Shown: positions 12,025-25,700, numbered from the stretch's first letter. The stretch: DNA of 64,000 bases from Apiospora phragmitis (GCA_038363925.1 JAQQWL010000009.1:1984001-2048000), one strand, 5' to 3'. Translations and numbers: made by a program. The notes: generated by a model not told the origin, from the letters alone.

Positions 12025-14027
12025 ATGGCCATACAAGCGGACTTAGGACCGCCCGTATTACCACCTCTGCCTCTACAGCCACCATTTAAGCCGCCGTCAT
12101 TTGCCAGTCGTACCCATCACAGCACCGACCTCAACAACAATAATCGTAATAACATTAGCAGCTTATCGCAATCACAGCGACACCAACAACAACAACAGCA
12201 AATTCCAGAGCAGAATCACCGTAATAATCACCATCGCCAACATGTTTATCAACAGCGACGTCCGGTTGTCTACAGCCCATACCCATCCATTGTGTCCTAC
12301 GGTCATCAACGTCCCACGGCAGCAACAACACGACAGGACAATTTCCCTAGTATACCAACACCATCCACGCCTCCTGGAACGGGAGGATATACGACCTTGG
12401 TAAACACATCTCCTAGGAAAGACGCACCATTACCGCGCACACCGGTCTCAACAACGCCAACCAAGACCTCGCGGTGCCCGAACCCGCAGTCACCTCGAAC
12501 TGTTGTGACCCCTACCACTCCTCCCACAGCCGCTGCGCAGCAGTCGGAAACACCACGGCCGCCCCCACCGGCGCATCGCAGGATCCGGTATCATCAGCAC
12601 CACACAAGCCACGCCTCGGCCCGCAGTGAGCTGACATCGCTATCGTCGGGCCCGCTCAACAACAGCCTGCTGCAGATGACTGCCCAGACGCCGGTGCTGA
12701 CATGGCCGCAAAAGTGCGTGCTGGCCATGTCCAAGGCGCGGTACCTGGCCTCGGAGCCCAGCATCGCGAGCCAGGTCTTCCGCTCCTACTATGAGGACCG
12801 CGACGACGCCGACAAGTGGATGGGGGAGGAAGAGGAGGAGGCGGCGGCCGTAAACGGCCTCCCGTCTCCGCCACCCGAGCAGGACGACTACCACTTCGAC
12901 TTCCATTATCACCATAACGAGAACACAGCCGGCACCTCAACATCAGCAGACTACGACCAACAACAGCAGCACCAATACCGTGAGATAGGCGTCGGAAATG
13001 CTGACGCCGGAGAAGTAAGCAGTCTGAGTAGTGAGGATGGCCTACCCCAGACCACCAACGACGCTGCTGCCGGCGAAATATCCTCCTTTTCGTCCTCAGA
13101 CAACCCCTCCCCCAAACCTCTCACAATCCTCAAGAAGAACGCGAGGACCACAGGCCAACGCCAGCAGCAGCAACAAAGGAAACCGACCACCCCAGACCCC
13201 CTCCCACCAGCGCCCTCGTCTCCCACCTAACCGTCGGCGCCGCCGTCTTCCGCATCGACGTGCGGAGCCAGCGACCCACCATCCTGTTGCTGAAGAAGCG
13301 CTCCGCCGCCGCCGCCGCCGCCGCAACCACGATCGGCCCCGCGTCTGGCCTGCCCTCGCCGTACCAACAGCACCACCCGCAACACAGCTACAACCCCCCC
13401 TTCCTGGACCAGCTACTCCGCCACCTCCCTCCCGCCGAACGCAACAACAACCAGAACGACGAAAACGAAAACGACAACGACGACAAGACAACGACGAGAT
13501 CGACGGCGCGACCGCCGCTCGCGGTCTGGGAGCTGCCCAGCGGCCGCGTCGACGACGGAGACTACTGCATCTCGGACGCGATCGCCCGTTGCGTCAAGCG
13601 CCAGACCGCCCTCAACGTCGTCCGCATCTCGAGCATGCTGCGCGAGTCCACCACGGCGGCCGCCGGCAACGAAGCCCACCGCCTCGATCGCCAGAACGTC
13701 GACTACGACCCTCTCCGAGCCTTGCCCCGAGGCGCCGCGTTCGCTTCGGCGGGAGGAGGTTCGGCCCCTGGCAACACCGGGGCCAGCGTGCGCTTCATGG
13801 ACGAGGAAGGGTGGCCGGATCTCACGTTGGCGCCAAAGGAGAAGTTGCAGTTGCAATTGAACTGGACTGTCCTGGTAGCCAATGCTGAAGATGTTGTCCT
13901 CCAAGGGGTCGAACATGAGGAGTTCGTGTGGGCCAACTGGAATGTGCTCGATATGCTGAATCTAACGAGCGCTACACGAGAGGTGGCCAAAGAAGCACTG
14001 GAATGGGCAGGGAGGTGTTCATTTTAG
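12025..14027 (+). CDS. disordered protein fused to a catalytically degenerate Nudix-like domain
   Basis: ATG 12025 has an excellent context (accATGG). The first ~400 codons are low-complexity: Pro, Gln, His, Asn and Thr-rich, with acidic serine tracts (SSLSSEDG, SSFSSSDN). A folded stretch at about residues 210-260 (WPQKCVLAMSKARYLASEP, QVFRSYYEDRDDADKWMG) breaks the disorder. This frame stops at 13228-13230, but the adjacent frame carries straight on with a Nudix-type beta-strand (LTVGAAVFRID, RPTILLLKKR) and a Nudix-box-like helix (LPSGRVDDGDYCISDAIARC) to TAG 14025-14027. Adding one C to CCCCC at 13197-13201 joins the two. The box keeps its G but has lost the catalytic Arg and every Glu, so hydrolase activity is unlikely. 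The C-terminal part (MDEEGWPDLTLAPKEKLQ, EHEEFVWANW) is consistent with the end of a Nudix fold. The fusion is inference; two separate genes are less likely because the second part has no ATG. Confidence 0.65.
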
Positions 14028-14896
14028 AACGGGCACGCTTGCCAGTAATGCGAAACGATCATCGATCAAGTCCAAAGCACCTAGATAAGTGCTCTTTAGT
14101 CTAGTAGATTAATAATTTCAACCAGTCGGTATTCAATTACGTGTAGAATACCAGTGATAATACCCATGCCCACACTAATTGTAAATAACAAATAAAGATC
14201 AAGTGCCAAAGTGTTACGCTAATATCGTCGAATACGCACGTATAGATACTGGTGGCTATGTGTTGAATAATTATCTAGTTGCACATCATGACACGCGCGT
14301 ACCAGTCGTTGATTGGGTTTGCTGGTTATTCCAGATGTGTACACTGTAGATCAACTAATATAAGAAGCCAGTTGACGCTGTTACACCGCTGTCTACACCT
14401 AAGTTGCTTCCATCTGGAGCTTCCTTTGCCGTTTCATGAAAAGAAAAGCTCAATGTCCCTCCCTATCCATCCCGCGGGGGATTCGTAATTCGTCATGAAA
14501 GGAAAGCAGTCCCATAATTGCTCCACCGAAAAGGCAGCGTATGCCATTAAGCCCGTGAAGGCGATGCGTATTTTTTGTTTTGGTGCTCATATTCCTACAC
14601 AGCCGTTGACACGACTAAACTAACGACTGGAACCAGATGCGTTGGGGGGTATGAGGGGAAGATAAGAGAAGAGAAGAGAAATATGAAATAGTTTCTTAAG
14701 ACCGCCGACATAAGTCAAGTTGCTTCGGGTGTTCGACGAGGTACTGAATCGATTATTGGCCTGCCTCACTGAAACTGCTGTTCTGCGACGTTTGGTCCGA
14801 GAAAGAGCTGGACGAAACGCCAGAACGTGTGGACTTCCGGCGTCCTCGTGGCGCCAAGGTCGGCGGAGCTGGTGAAGTAGCACCCGGGACAGGATC
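14028..14896. other. intergenic, convergent 3' ends
   Basis: This stretch holds the 3' UTRs of the Nudix-fusion gene and of the Myb-repeat gene. It is AT-rich between 14080 and 14280. Nothing else is recognised. Confidence 0.45.
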
Positions 14897-16753
14897 CTAA
14901 CGTGCCTTCGGGGTTTGGAACAGCTCGGGGAAGTGCTCTTTCGCATATTGTTCGCACGCCTTTGCTGGCTTGCCGACTTTCTGACCAATGCTCTTCCACT
15001 TGTTGTTCTCATACTCCTTGATCGCGGTAAGAAGTGCATGGCTCTGCCAACCTTCATTAGCATGTTCGGCCCGACTCTTGGTTGGCTGACAACGAACCTC
15101 GTCTTCGGCAAACTCAGCGTAGTGCATGTCCTTGTACCAGTGCTTCTTAACACTGCCTTCTGTTCTGGTCGGGAAAGTCTGGCGGGTGTTAGATTTTACG
15201 AATTTCCAGATTATATATCTGAGCAACTGACCTTGGCGATTTCAGCCCAGCTGGCTCCCTGATCCCTCATCTGTTTCAGACGCTGCTCTTCAGCCGGGGT
15301 CCAAGGCGTATTTGTTCGGCTCTTCTTTGCCGGAGGCGGCACGGGAGTGGAATTGGCCTCCTCAGCTGCAGCGGCCGATGCGGCTGCAGCAGCGGCCGCA
15401 GCTGCAGTGGAGGCAGGAGTGGCCTGCGGAGGAGCAACAGCTGGAAGGGCGACCGGGGCAGCAGTCGTCGCAACCGCAGCTGGGGCAGAAGCAGGAACCG
15501 TAGCAGGCGTCTGCGCGGGTGACGGCACAGCCGGGTGCTGTTGTGGCTGAGGGTGCTGAGGCGCCTGCTGCTGCTGTTGCTGCGGCTGTTGCACCTGGTG
15601 TGGAGGCTGGTGCTGCTGCAGTTGCGGGTGCAACTGCGAATGCGGCGGCTGAGGAGTATGCTGCTGCGGGTGGTGCTGTTGGGGCGCCGGTCGCTTACGT
15701 CCACGCTGCTGGGGGGGCTGAGCGGGCGCCGGTGTGGGTGTGGGTTGCTGTTGCTGGGGAGGAGCGGCGGCTTGAGGTATCGTCATAGGAGGCTGCACGG
15801 GCGTCGTGTGGTGCTGCTGCGGCTGTTGCGGATGTTGATGCTGCGGGTGCTGTGGATGCTGGGCATGCTGCACGTGCGAGGGATGCTGTTGGTGTTGCTG
15901 GTGCTGAAGCGGCTGAGGGTGCTGCTGAGGATGCTGGCCATGATGGGGCTGTTGGTGTTGCGGATGGTGCTGCTGCTGCGTAGCGGCATTCGCTTGTTGA
16001 GCATACCCGGTGAAGTCAGGCCGGCGATTCATATCGGCCTGCTGGTAGGGATGCGACGGACTATACCGAGGACGCATTGTTAGTCAGGGCCCCTCCGACT
16101 CCGTCTTCGTGTTGCATGAGACAACGACGGCCGCAGCGCTGGGAATGAAGTCAACATAGCGGCTGCAGATGCTGTCGCTTGTATTGGTGGCGTCGTTGCT
16201 CTACTTGAGCAACCTGGACGACATAGGGGTCTGGAACCCCATGTTGCGGCGCGCCTGCCCAAGCAAACAACGAACAAGCGCCGCGGTGATGGTGGTAACG
16301 GCACAAAGCACCACACCCAGACGTGTGGTAGCTATATGGGACATAACGCCCAGGGCCAAGCTTCACGCCGATGAAGGGTAGTGACAACGTCCATCGTGTG
16401 CGACATCGATGATGAAGGTATACATAAGGTACAACTATCCACCCTGTCTCGAACTCGTCGTGTATACCTTCAAGCCGGGGTACGTGTACGGGAACGATGG
16501 TTCTGATTGGGGTATTCGAGGGGAGAGCGGCCACTAGGTTGCCTTCCACCAAGTGGAGTTGAGGAGAGCCAGGAAGATGTCACATAAGAGGTGGAAATGC
16601 TTAATAGAATAGAGTAGGATGGGATGGGATGGATAACCAAGGTAAGTGACTTGTACATAGAGAATTGGGTACTTACTGCATGTCATTCGCATTTTGGGCG
16701 GAGCCGCCATGGTAAAGGTACTCCGGCACAGGGCCGACCTGCCACTGCTGCAT
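14897..16753 (-). CDS. Gln/His-rich two-repeat Myb/SANT protein, probable transcription factor
   Basis: The preferred model has exons 16753-16677, 16060-15232, 15178-15098 and 15043-14897 (377 aa). The first intron is 616 nt, with donor GTAAGT and a perfect ctgactaac branch site ~25 nt before the acceptor; phases fit and give NANDMH-PSHPYQQADMN. The alternative start ATG 16077 would lie inside that intron. Residues ~40-230 are a Gln/His/Pro/Ala-rich activator-like tract. A first Myb repeat follows (TPWTPAEEQRLKQMRDQGA, then WAEIAKTFPTRTEGSVKKHW) and a second one (LLTAIKEYENNKWKSIGQKV, then GKPAKACEQYAKEHFPELF). The 54-nt intron at 15044-15097 is a multiple of three and free of stops; removing it brings FAEDE directly to SHALLTAIKEY, as expected for a continuous repeat. 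Target genes are unknown. It diverges from another SANT gene at 29080 across 12 kb. Confidence 0.78.
15530..15990 (-). repeat. CAG/CAN trinucleotide-rich tract encoding Gln/His/Pro runs
   Basis: On the minus strand this part of the Myb gene is built from CAG, CAC, CAA and CCN codons, giving repeated QQH, HPQ and QQQQQQ patterns. It produces long false open frames on the plus strand. It is a length-variable, slippage-prone region. Confidence 0.8.
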
Positions 16754-19700
16754 GATCTGTGAAGAGCCTAGCGTGTCAGCTTTGGATGTCAAAGTAGCGG
16801 TACCGCTCCAGGTTAATTTTTTTCCATTGAGGCGCGATGCGCAACGAAGGTGCACACGAAGTTGGGCAGGATGGGCGAAAACGAAGCTCTCGGGTACTGG
16901 AATAACAGAGGAAATGTGATGTGAAGAGTGAGATGAGATGGCTGATTGCCAAAGACGACTTAACAGCAGTGAGGGAGACTGACGCGGGATGGCTGGGAAA
17001 CCGAGCCAACTGCCAACTGGCGCGCGCGCGCAGCGTGGTGGCAAAGTACGAATGAATACGAAATGGAGGTGGGAGTTGGTGTGCGAGCGAGCGAGTGTGT
17101 GAGTGTGGAAGGAGGGGGGAGGGTGAAAACTTGCGACGCGGCAATAAGATGGGGTGTAAGGAAGAGATCGGTATGTAGCTACCTGGAAGCTTCTAGGTGA
17201 CTTCTGGGACTGGTACCCAAGTGGGATTTTGCAGCAAACTAGCTGAGGGACGGCGATGATGGTAGCGATGCGCAGTATGACCAAGCTTGACCCGGTATCA
17301 ACACAATGCGATGCGAACCAAGTTCAAGTCGCGCATACGCGTCGGTGTGCTGCTTGATGCAGCAACGGAAAAAAAAAATTGGCAGGTACGTCTCCAAGGC
17401 AGCAAGGTGGGTGCAATATCGAAGGGGAGGGACAGAAAAGAATGAATGGAGCAGAGGAAAAGTACTGGGGGGAGAGTGACTTACGGGCGATGTAGCTTCG
17501 ACTTGGCCAAACGCGACCCGACCGAGTTGCATGAATCAGCTGTCAATGGGCGACTTGAAACTTGACTGCAGCGACTCTACTCGCAAACTGTTTGCGCGGG
17601 ACGGATAGGCAGCAATCTGCTGATGTTTTCTCCAGAGTAACAAGCGCGGAAACAAAACAAGACGACGGCAAGGGAGGGAACGAGTCGAAACGCGCTCTGG
17701 CTGCTCGCGGGTCGGTCGTGTTGCGTGCTGGCAGAGTTTTGGGCTGCGACTCGAGAGAGAAGTGTGTATGTCAGAAGTATGAACCGCCGACCAGGTACTG
17801 AGCGGGTGTAGTGTGTGTGCGGGTTTGTAGATCAACCAAATTCAAAAAATCGAATTGAGCATGTGGAGATGAAATAGGAAGAGTGTGATGTGAGTCTGTC
17901 TGCGGTGGCCGATGTACTGATACTCTTGGGCAGTAAGGTACGCGCGCAAAGCTAGAGGACTGCAAGTATCTCTCTGTGCTTCTCCTCTTTCGCACTTCCT
18001 GGGTAGTAGGTACTCTCGAGTGGGAAGGGGAAGTCAGGACGAGGGTCAAGGGAAGAGGGAGGGTTATGCAGACGATGTACGATGGAAGTAGAGACGTGGA
18101 ACCTAGCAAGTAGTCCTTTCCCTGGAAAAGATGGGGTGGGAAGTATTGACCACTACTTTAGGTCTGGGTACGCGACGAGGTCAAGGAAAGAAGGAAAAAC
18201 GTCGGGTGCGAGTGGAAAAACTGGTCTGGTAGCGCAAGGCTGAGACAGGCAACGAAGGCGTGGGTGGCAGCAGATTACTATCGGAAGCACACCACGAGGA
18301 AAATAAAAGTGGTGGTAGGCAAGATGTTTCGTAATGACCCGGCCCGAACTACTCACCTAACCTAGTGTGTATCGCGGGCTTGTGGTTGGATGGACGTTTT
18401 CCTGGGTTGGCCAGGTTGGCCAGGGCAGAGTCGGGGTTGTCGGGTGGTGCGTGTGTGACCCGAAGCGGGGAGCCAGCCTATGCTTGGCCGCCTGGCAATC
18501 AATTCTACCTGACGCACGTATGTGATTGAATACTTATTTATTGCAGCTAACTCGATGAAAAGACCAGTTGATGTTACCTTAATTTATACGACAGTGAGCC
18601 AGTCTACGGCATTTATGATACTTTTACGTTTGGTTGATAAGAAAGAAACCGAGCAGTCCAGTGGAATGAATGTGTCGTGACTGAACCGGCCAGGTTTTTC
18701 GGAAGCATGTAGAAGGTATGTAAAGTTGGTGTTGGTTCAGGTAGATAGACAACTTATATGTGAGCAGCACGGCATAGCCGTTGTAACCAGTGTTGGCTTT
18801 ATTATTAATATCAACGCGTGCAGTCTTGTTGGTTGCAGGTTGGTCCCGATTGCAATTTGGGGGCCATAAGGTCCGATCGAATTGGCGTGATTGAGGTGGC
18901 GGAGCGGAGGAGCAGGCGTCTGTCAGAATCAGGAAGCTTCCAACGGACCATTTCAATTCGCGATACGAGGAGTCTTCTGTGTCCAGGCTTGAAATCAAAT
19001 GAGTGGCCAATTTCTCACGAGAAAGGAGCAGGCGCAAGCTCTGTTCTGCTATATACCTAGCCTACTATTACTATTACTGTGTTCTCTTGTGTTTGGTCGG
19101 TTAGTGATTTGATTCATACATAAGGATAAAGGAGCCAGACGGACGGCGGGAAGCCTGTCACTTTCCTTAGTGGTGATTGAATTCAATCTAGTCCAGGCCC
19201 ACCGCGTTTAGTAGCTTTGTTGCTAAGCAGTGAAACGTCTGAAGGAACATGCCTGTACGTCTGATAGAGGTGTACTTGGTGAGAACCGGGCCTCACCTCA
19301 CGCCTATTCCAGGCTGTCCAGGGGATGCAGCGACTTGCTGTATACCTATCTATCCGGCAAGCAGAGAGGGGCCCTAGAAATAGTACCATTAACATTTGGG
19401 TTGAATATCGTTCTTGTTATAGAATGAAGTCGACCGAGGCTGAATGCGATGCATCGTCTCATTCATAGCTTGGGATGAAACGGGGTACGTCGAGCCAAAG
19501 TACATATACTCGATACTGCATGTGTGCGTACAGGACCGTAGCTCGTAGGGTCTTGGCGTTGATCGTGGGCCCCTGAAGCTGTCATGTTACCTACAGACAA
19601 GTCTGTACAGTACAGTACATGCTTTGGCTAATGTACTTAGGTTTGGTGAGATGCCAAAAGTGGAAAGAAAGGTTCAGTCACGGATCAGCTGTGTAGGTTA

Positions 19701-22700
19701 CCTAACCATAAGATAGCCTTCGTTACTGTGTGCTTTCATACTGGGTACCCTTTGCTCTAATTGAGAGCCTCTGGCAGCTATGTAAGCTCGCTTCAACTTT
19801 CTCCAGTACGTGCGAAACAAAAACCACCTCCAACTGTCAAACGACACGCTCGCTGGGAACGATGCAATTGGCAATGGCTACTGTAAAAGGTGGGCTGACC
19901 AACCTGGTCCGTGTGCTCTGTCATCCCTGTCTCGGCTACTTGTGGGAAACACCGGGCTCAAGGTATAAGATCTACGCCATGTAATACTAAACAGCAATTA
20001 ATGAATAAGAACCAATGGGAGAGGGGTCTTTGTAGGTACTGTACAAGCACAACAACCAAGGTAGCTCTTAGTTCACATTTGCGAAGAAGGAGAAGATTCA
20101 AGCAGGATAGAGTAAGTATGTATGTTGATACTGAAGACTTCAGAGCGGGAGAACCAACACACGTTCGTTATCCAGCACTATGCGCCCGCTCTGCACTTAC
20201 TCGCTAGAAAGCGCCGGAATCGCAGTTGTGTCTCGTGTTGATGGATGCCAATGAAGATGTCATTCGAAAGTGATCTGGGCAGACAGACGGCGAGCGCAGC
20301 CTGTGAAGTCATTCCTGTTGAAGTGGTTAACGTATACGTATACACGTATGGCCGCCGTCTTGTCTTGTCGTCTTGCTGTCCACCGGGTTTGGTAAAGTAG
20401 GAAACTGGACTGAAACTAGCTGGAATCCTGATCCCCAGTCTGATTGATTCGTCTACTCCGACTCGGTGCAAACGAGGCCATCACGGCCCAGGACTTGATA
20501 TCATGACAACTTCTGCCCGGCTACGTATGCTAATCAGATTCTACGCCACACCCGCCGCATCCTGACCCCAGTCGGTGCGATACTCTTCGTCCATCGAGTT
20601 CGTTATCGAGCACCCATTGCAGGTTCATCAGTAGAATGAGTACTTCTGTACTAGGTATGGGTGCTGTGCTCCCCAACTTCTCCAGAGCCTTTGCCAAGGT
20701 CGAGAGCCCTGCTCAGGATGGCCGGAGCACCGCTACATTTCCCCGCATCCATCACAATACTTTGGACTTCGTGTTTCGCAATGTACCTAAGTCGGATAGG
20801 TACAGGTGGGATTGCAGCCTCAGCCGCCGGCAGACGTCCTTGTACTTCATGATAGGTAACAGAGGTCTGGCCAGTCGTCCACCCACACCGTCAAAAGGAG
20901 TATACCTCAGCTTTCCCAGTCGTGCGGCTAGGAAGTCACTTGACGACGGGAGAGGTCTTTCTCACAACAAATCGATCGGGTTCCCTAGCATACGACGGAG
21001 AAGGCGGTATGGTTTGTCGCTGCCGCCGCCGATTACGACAACGACGATTGGTGGCTTCAGAGTGGTAATCCTGGAAGAGGGAGGCGCGGAATAGAGTACA
21101 GCTTCATCGCGGCACTGCCAAAGTGTCATTTCAGCGGAAAGCTACTTAGGCGAAAGCGACAGGAAAGCGACTCTTCTTATTCGACAACCGTGCCAGCTTG
21201 TTATCATAAGCCGTTGCGACAGTGATACGGACAGATGCAGTCCCACCTCCAATGCAGAAGACTGACACGGCAGGTAGAAGCCGATGCCCAACAGATGCCG
21301 TGTCATTGTTTGTCGCTTTGCATACTGTGTTTGGCTCGCTCAGCGCACCGGGACTGCCGTTGGAATTCCTTGAACTGTTACGGGAGCTGCTGCTCACCCT
21401 TTTTGGTCGACTCAATTCTCGTGATGCGATCGCTGTGAAGCGTATTTGGCAGCATCAATGTGTCGTGCTACCTTTCGACACGGGTTGAACACACGACCTT
21501 GACATACCCAGAAGGTGTCTTGAAATCATTCCATAGTGTCGCAAGTGCAATCTAGCATCAGACACAATTGGTCGATGGCAAAGTCCCTTCACGCAGCTCT
21601 ATGACTGGGCAGCCAACCGTCGGCCTTACCGCATTTGTCAGTCTGGACTTCCTTTACAGAAGGGATCGATTCTGGGCCAGATTACAGCTATCGCTGGAGC
21701 ACTAGTAAGTGTTGGAAGTATCAATAAAAGACGCAGCGATACGACTTCTATGTCATCAAAGTCAGAGAGTGCAGTGATAAGATTAAGATTATAGCAATCG
21801 TGGGCCAGATGAGCCTTCACGTTTTGGAAGCCTCCGGGTAAACAAGAAGGGAAAGGAGAAGGAACAATAAAGAGTCGAGAAGGGAGCAGATGAGCGAATC
21901 TATGCGGAAAACCAACGCACAATAGCAAAGGATGATGCCCTGGTGTCCTCATGCCCATCAGAAGTTGACCAGAATGATCTTGACACATCCAAGCTCTTGA
22001 GGGAAACGATATTATTGCACTGGGCCCGTGTTGTATGGATGGTGAATCAGTATTCGACCTCGTTGTTGTCGCTCCCAGCAGGCTCAAGGGTGTGACTACA
22101 CGGGCAAAAAGGCCGGAGCGGCAACAATCTACAGGTACCCGACAGCGCATCGGCGCAGTTCTCTAGGTGGCTACGCAGAAGTCTAACTCACCAGGCGGCT
22201 ATTAGTCGCACGTTGCCTGACCAGTAATAAGGCCTGATTTTCGAAGGCACAAGTCGAGCTGGTATCAAATATGAGTTTATAATGCCTTGGAACAGTCCAA
22301 CCACAGATCACTGATGAAATTCGACACAGGTGACCGACTCCAATGACCGATTGGTTGCCAGCGAGGGTTTTTTACCTCATGGAGAGTATAGTAAGATGAA
22401 CTAAGGGGTAATGCTTGCCGCGGGACGTGAAAGCAATATTCTTGAACCCCTCATGCCGTTTGCCGAAACCACTCTGTCAATACCCCTGATCTGAAATTGC
22501 TAAGATGGCTCAACTAAGTCTAACGATAGGAGGAAACGTCTTTGCCTTTGCATATGTGGGAGGATTCTATACCCTTTCGTTATTCGCGGCTGTCTTCTTT
22601 TGATCTGCTGGTGTGCAAGCAGGCCTGTGTAGTCTTACCCGGCGTTGCTCCATCGGCGTCGAGGTACGACGCGGGCAGGCGGCTCCGGGAAGGGCCGCAC

Positions 22701-25700
22701 AACGGAGCTCATGACGGCCGTTGATACCAGGTGCAGTCAAGACGGAGACAACCCATGAGGTACCACCTGGTGGCAGTGAAAAGGGCCTGGATCTTTCGAT
22801 CCGCGCGTCACCATAGGCAATCTGACGACAGACAGCAGTTTTCATGAGCCAAACGCTCGAAATACGTCCTTGGCGCATTCGTAAGATGTTTCCGAATGCA
22901 ACCGGAGGGAGGGCTTGCATCACAGGAGCTCTGAAACCACGTCGCAGCCAAGTTCACCAGTGAGTTTCTGTCCAGGGAAGGGCCTGAGGGGCAGCTCGTG
23001 GCGAGAATAAAGCTGCAAAGGCCCATCAGCCCATCTGTTTCCTATCCAGATATGCTCGAGGCCATCCTGATGGCTGTGAGGACGATGGAAACACCCATCC
23101 CACCGCGGGCAGTGATAGGCAGTACCTTGGTAACACGAACTAACCGTAGTCAGGTATTTCATGTAAGTTGTACGGAATGCATTTGGTGGACGCTGGACTT
23201 GAATTTGATTGAAAACTCGCAATACGTTTGTAATTATCTATCATCCGAACAAGGTTGCCTGCGTTTCCGACCCAAGGTCGGCCTCCTGTGAGCATTATCC
23301 CTATCGTGACTGGAAACTAAACCGTTGAGCTAATTTGCTGGCAGTGAGTGCCGATGTGCTCAGGCATCAGGGACGAGGCGAAGAATCCATCAAATCCACC
23401 TGATGATGATTGCTTGCTGGGTTATTCGACTCCATAATGGGGGCGGTGATCGACCCTGGTTGTCGTTCTTGCATGCTGATGCGTTTCTTGATGTACGGAA
23501 GGGGAGAAGGGGCAGTGCTTTGTTTTCAATACAAGACTCCTAGCCCATCGTGGATATAGAGACAGTCATGCATGCGATGATTGTGGCGACCTCGAAGCGT
23601 GCCTGCTCAAGCCTATTCGTCCGATGCCTATTCAACCGTCATCAGAGAAACTTGGGACGATGTCGGATGACGTAAAAGCTTATTCTGCTTCTTTTCTCCT
23701 TCTGTTTTCGTTCTAAGTCTTGGTGATGGTGGGATGTGAGGTAGTTTCGCCGTCGGTGATGCCCCTCTTCTTCTATTCTGCGTAGCCTTCTCGCTTTTCC
23801 GTGAGCTGAAGTGCGAGGAGGGGAGCAGATGAAACTGTCTAGGTCAGAAGTGCGATTTGAAGTTTGCGGCTCTGCCTCTCGGCTTCTGACAGGGATCCTG
23901 TATCTATCGCCGAATAAGAGCAAAGCGCACGCACACGAGCGTTCCTGCACGACATGACATCTTTTCACGGTATAAACCGGGGGTTGCTCCATTCCGTGGT
24001 TGATCATCGGCATGCTTAAACCTGTCAAACCACTGTAATTCGAAATACAGTTGTTTCTGAACCAAAACGCAGAAGCCTCCCCAAACAGATCTTGGGTGTT
24101 TGATAGGCATCCATGATCAGGGTATATGGCCTCCCCTTCGTTCGAAAGGATTTGACGCAGAGATAAGATTCACCAGCTCGCTTGGCGATCAACTATAATA
24201 TCGGACGACGATCTTCCCGTCGTTTTCACGTTTGGAGGCTCCCTAAGCGGCGCACCCAGGGCTGAAAAATGGTTTCACCACCGACAGGTGCCGCACGCAG
24301 CTCATATCAATTGAACAGGATCTGCTGCAAGCCTCATGTCATAACGTCAGTTTCTCTTCGCGCAGCGAGGTCTCACTTGCATCTTCTGAGGCGGCTTGGA
24401 TTTGTTTGGCCATCTTCAGTACGATGGCCACCCTGTGTTATATTGATACATGATACAATACACGACGATGACCTGTGGCCTGGTAAGACTTGCCACAGCA
24501 CTGTATTGTAAATTGTCGGATGCTATGTTGCTACCAAAAGTTATTGAACTCATTTTCTTGACATGGGTGGAATGGGAAGGGAAATACGTGGGAAAGCCCC
24601 ACCACCTCCACCATTATACTTCGGCTGTTCGACGACCAACTACCGTGCAAAGGATCTGGCACGTGCCGTATTGCTTTTTGATAGTAGACGAGATGAACAA
24701 CAGACGATACGTATCGATCTATGTCATCCTACCTTCGGCATCACCGATAGCGAGTGGACAGGCTTCTAGAAGACAGAACGTTGCAGTGGTCCACCATGAG
24801 CAGCAGGGCGGAATAAAGCGCAGCTCGTGGGTGTATGACTTACAAACCCCTTCGATGGCATGCCATCCTGGTATCCAGTCGCTGTCGGATGTCCTCAAAT
24901 TCCGGACTGGGAGAAAGAGGACACGCCGCTCCGACAGACCGTTGTTTGTCTCGGTTGCCTTTGAAATAGGGTCTGACTATCCACGATTGTGTAAACTTCA
25001 TTCTTTAATTGTAACAGTTGTCGTACTTGATGCGCTGGAACTTTCACGGTCGCCGCCGATCATCGAACCTGCGACATGCCAACCTGAATCTATGTACATT
25101 GATGAGGACGCATGAATAGCAGGCTTACGACAGGGCAGGGTGCCATCCCTACGATTGGTTAGAAGCAGTCTGGCAAACTCCCAAGCTCCATCGTGGTGTT
25201 TTGCATTGAATGGTTCGTTAGGTCACGTTGCTGATAGCATGTGCAGCCATGGAAGAGCCTGTCTACACCGAAATTTTACCTCTTCAGTCTGTCCGGTGAT
25301 AGACAGTGAACGGCATACGTAGACTATGCCCACCTGGTCTTTTGGTCTGAAGTCGCTGTTAGATGCAGACGAAGACGAGGGTATAGCTCGGTTATAATGT
25401 GCGACGCCGCTGACAAGCTCGCCAACATATAACTAGCAGTATCGGGACTGGCTTCTGGATATGAGTCGCAAGGGTCATGGGATAGCCTCTGATGGCACGA
25501 CCTGTTTGAGTTTACTTGTTACCTATGGGCCTAATGACTTGTTTGCCAGGTGGCTGGTGACCCTCCAGGGCAGGCGGGATCTGTGAGGACGAGGGAGTGA
25601 GTGAGATATGGTGCGGGAACCCGATCCATTCCATACGATCACCACTCACAAACCGATGGAGATGAACGCCGCAAACAACGAGGCGCGTTTCGTTCTATGC

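Noticed and set aside
13015..13099. Candidate intron (GTAAGC ... CTCAG) in the Nudix-fusion gene to explain the frame change
   Set aside because: Its removal leads to the third frame, not to the Nudix frame, and it would delete coding-like acidic serine repeats.
15535..16083. 182-codon Leu/Arg-rich plus-strand frame
   Set aside because: It is the antisense image of the CAG/CAN tract in the Myb gene.
20636..21094. 152-codon plus-strand frame with an ATG
   Set aside because: No recognisable family and an Arg/Ser-rich random-looking composition; not enough to call a gene.
24450..25115. 221-codon plus-strand open frame in the large intergenic interval
   Set aside because: No domain, no hydrophobic or charge pattern of a folded protein, no plausible neighbouring exons; one such frame is expected by chance in 12 kb.
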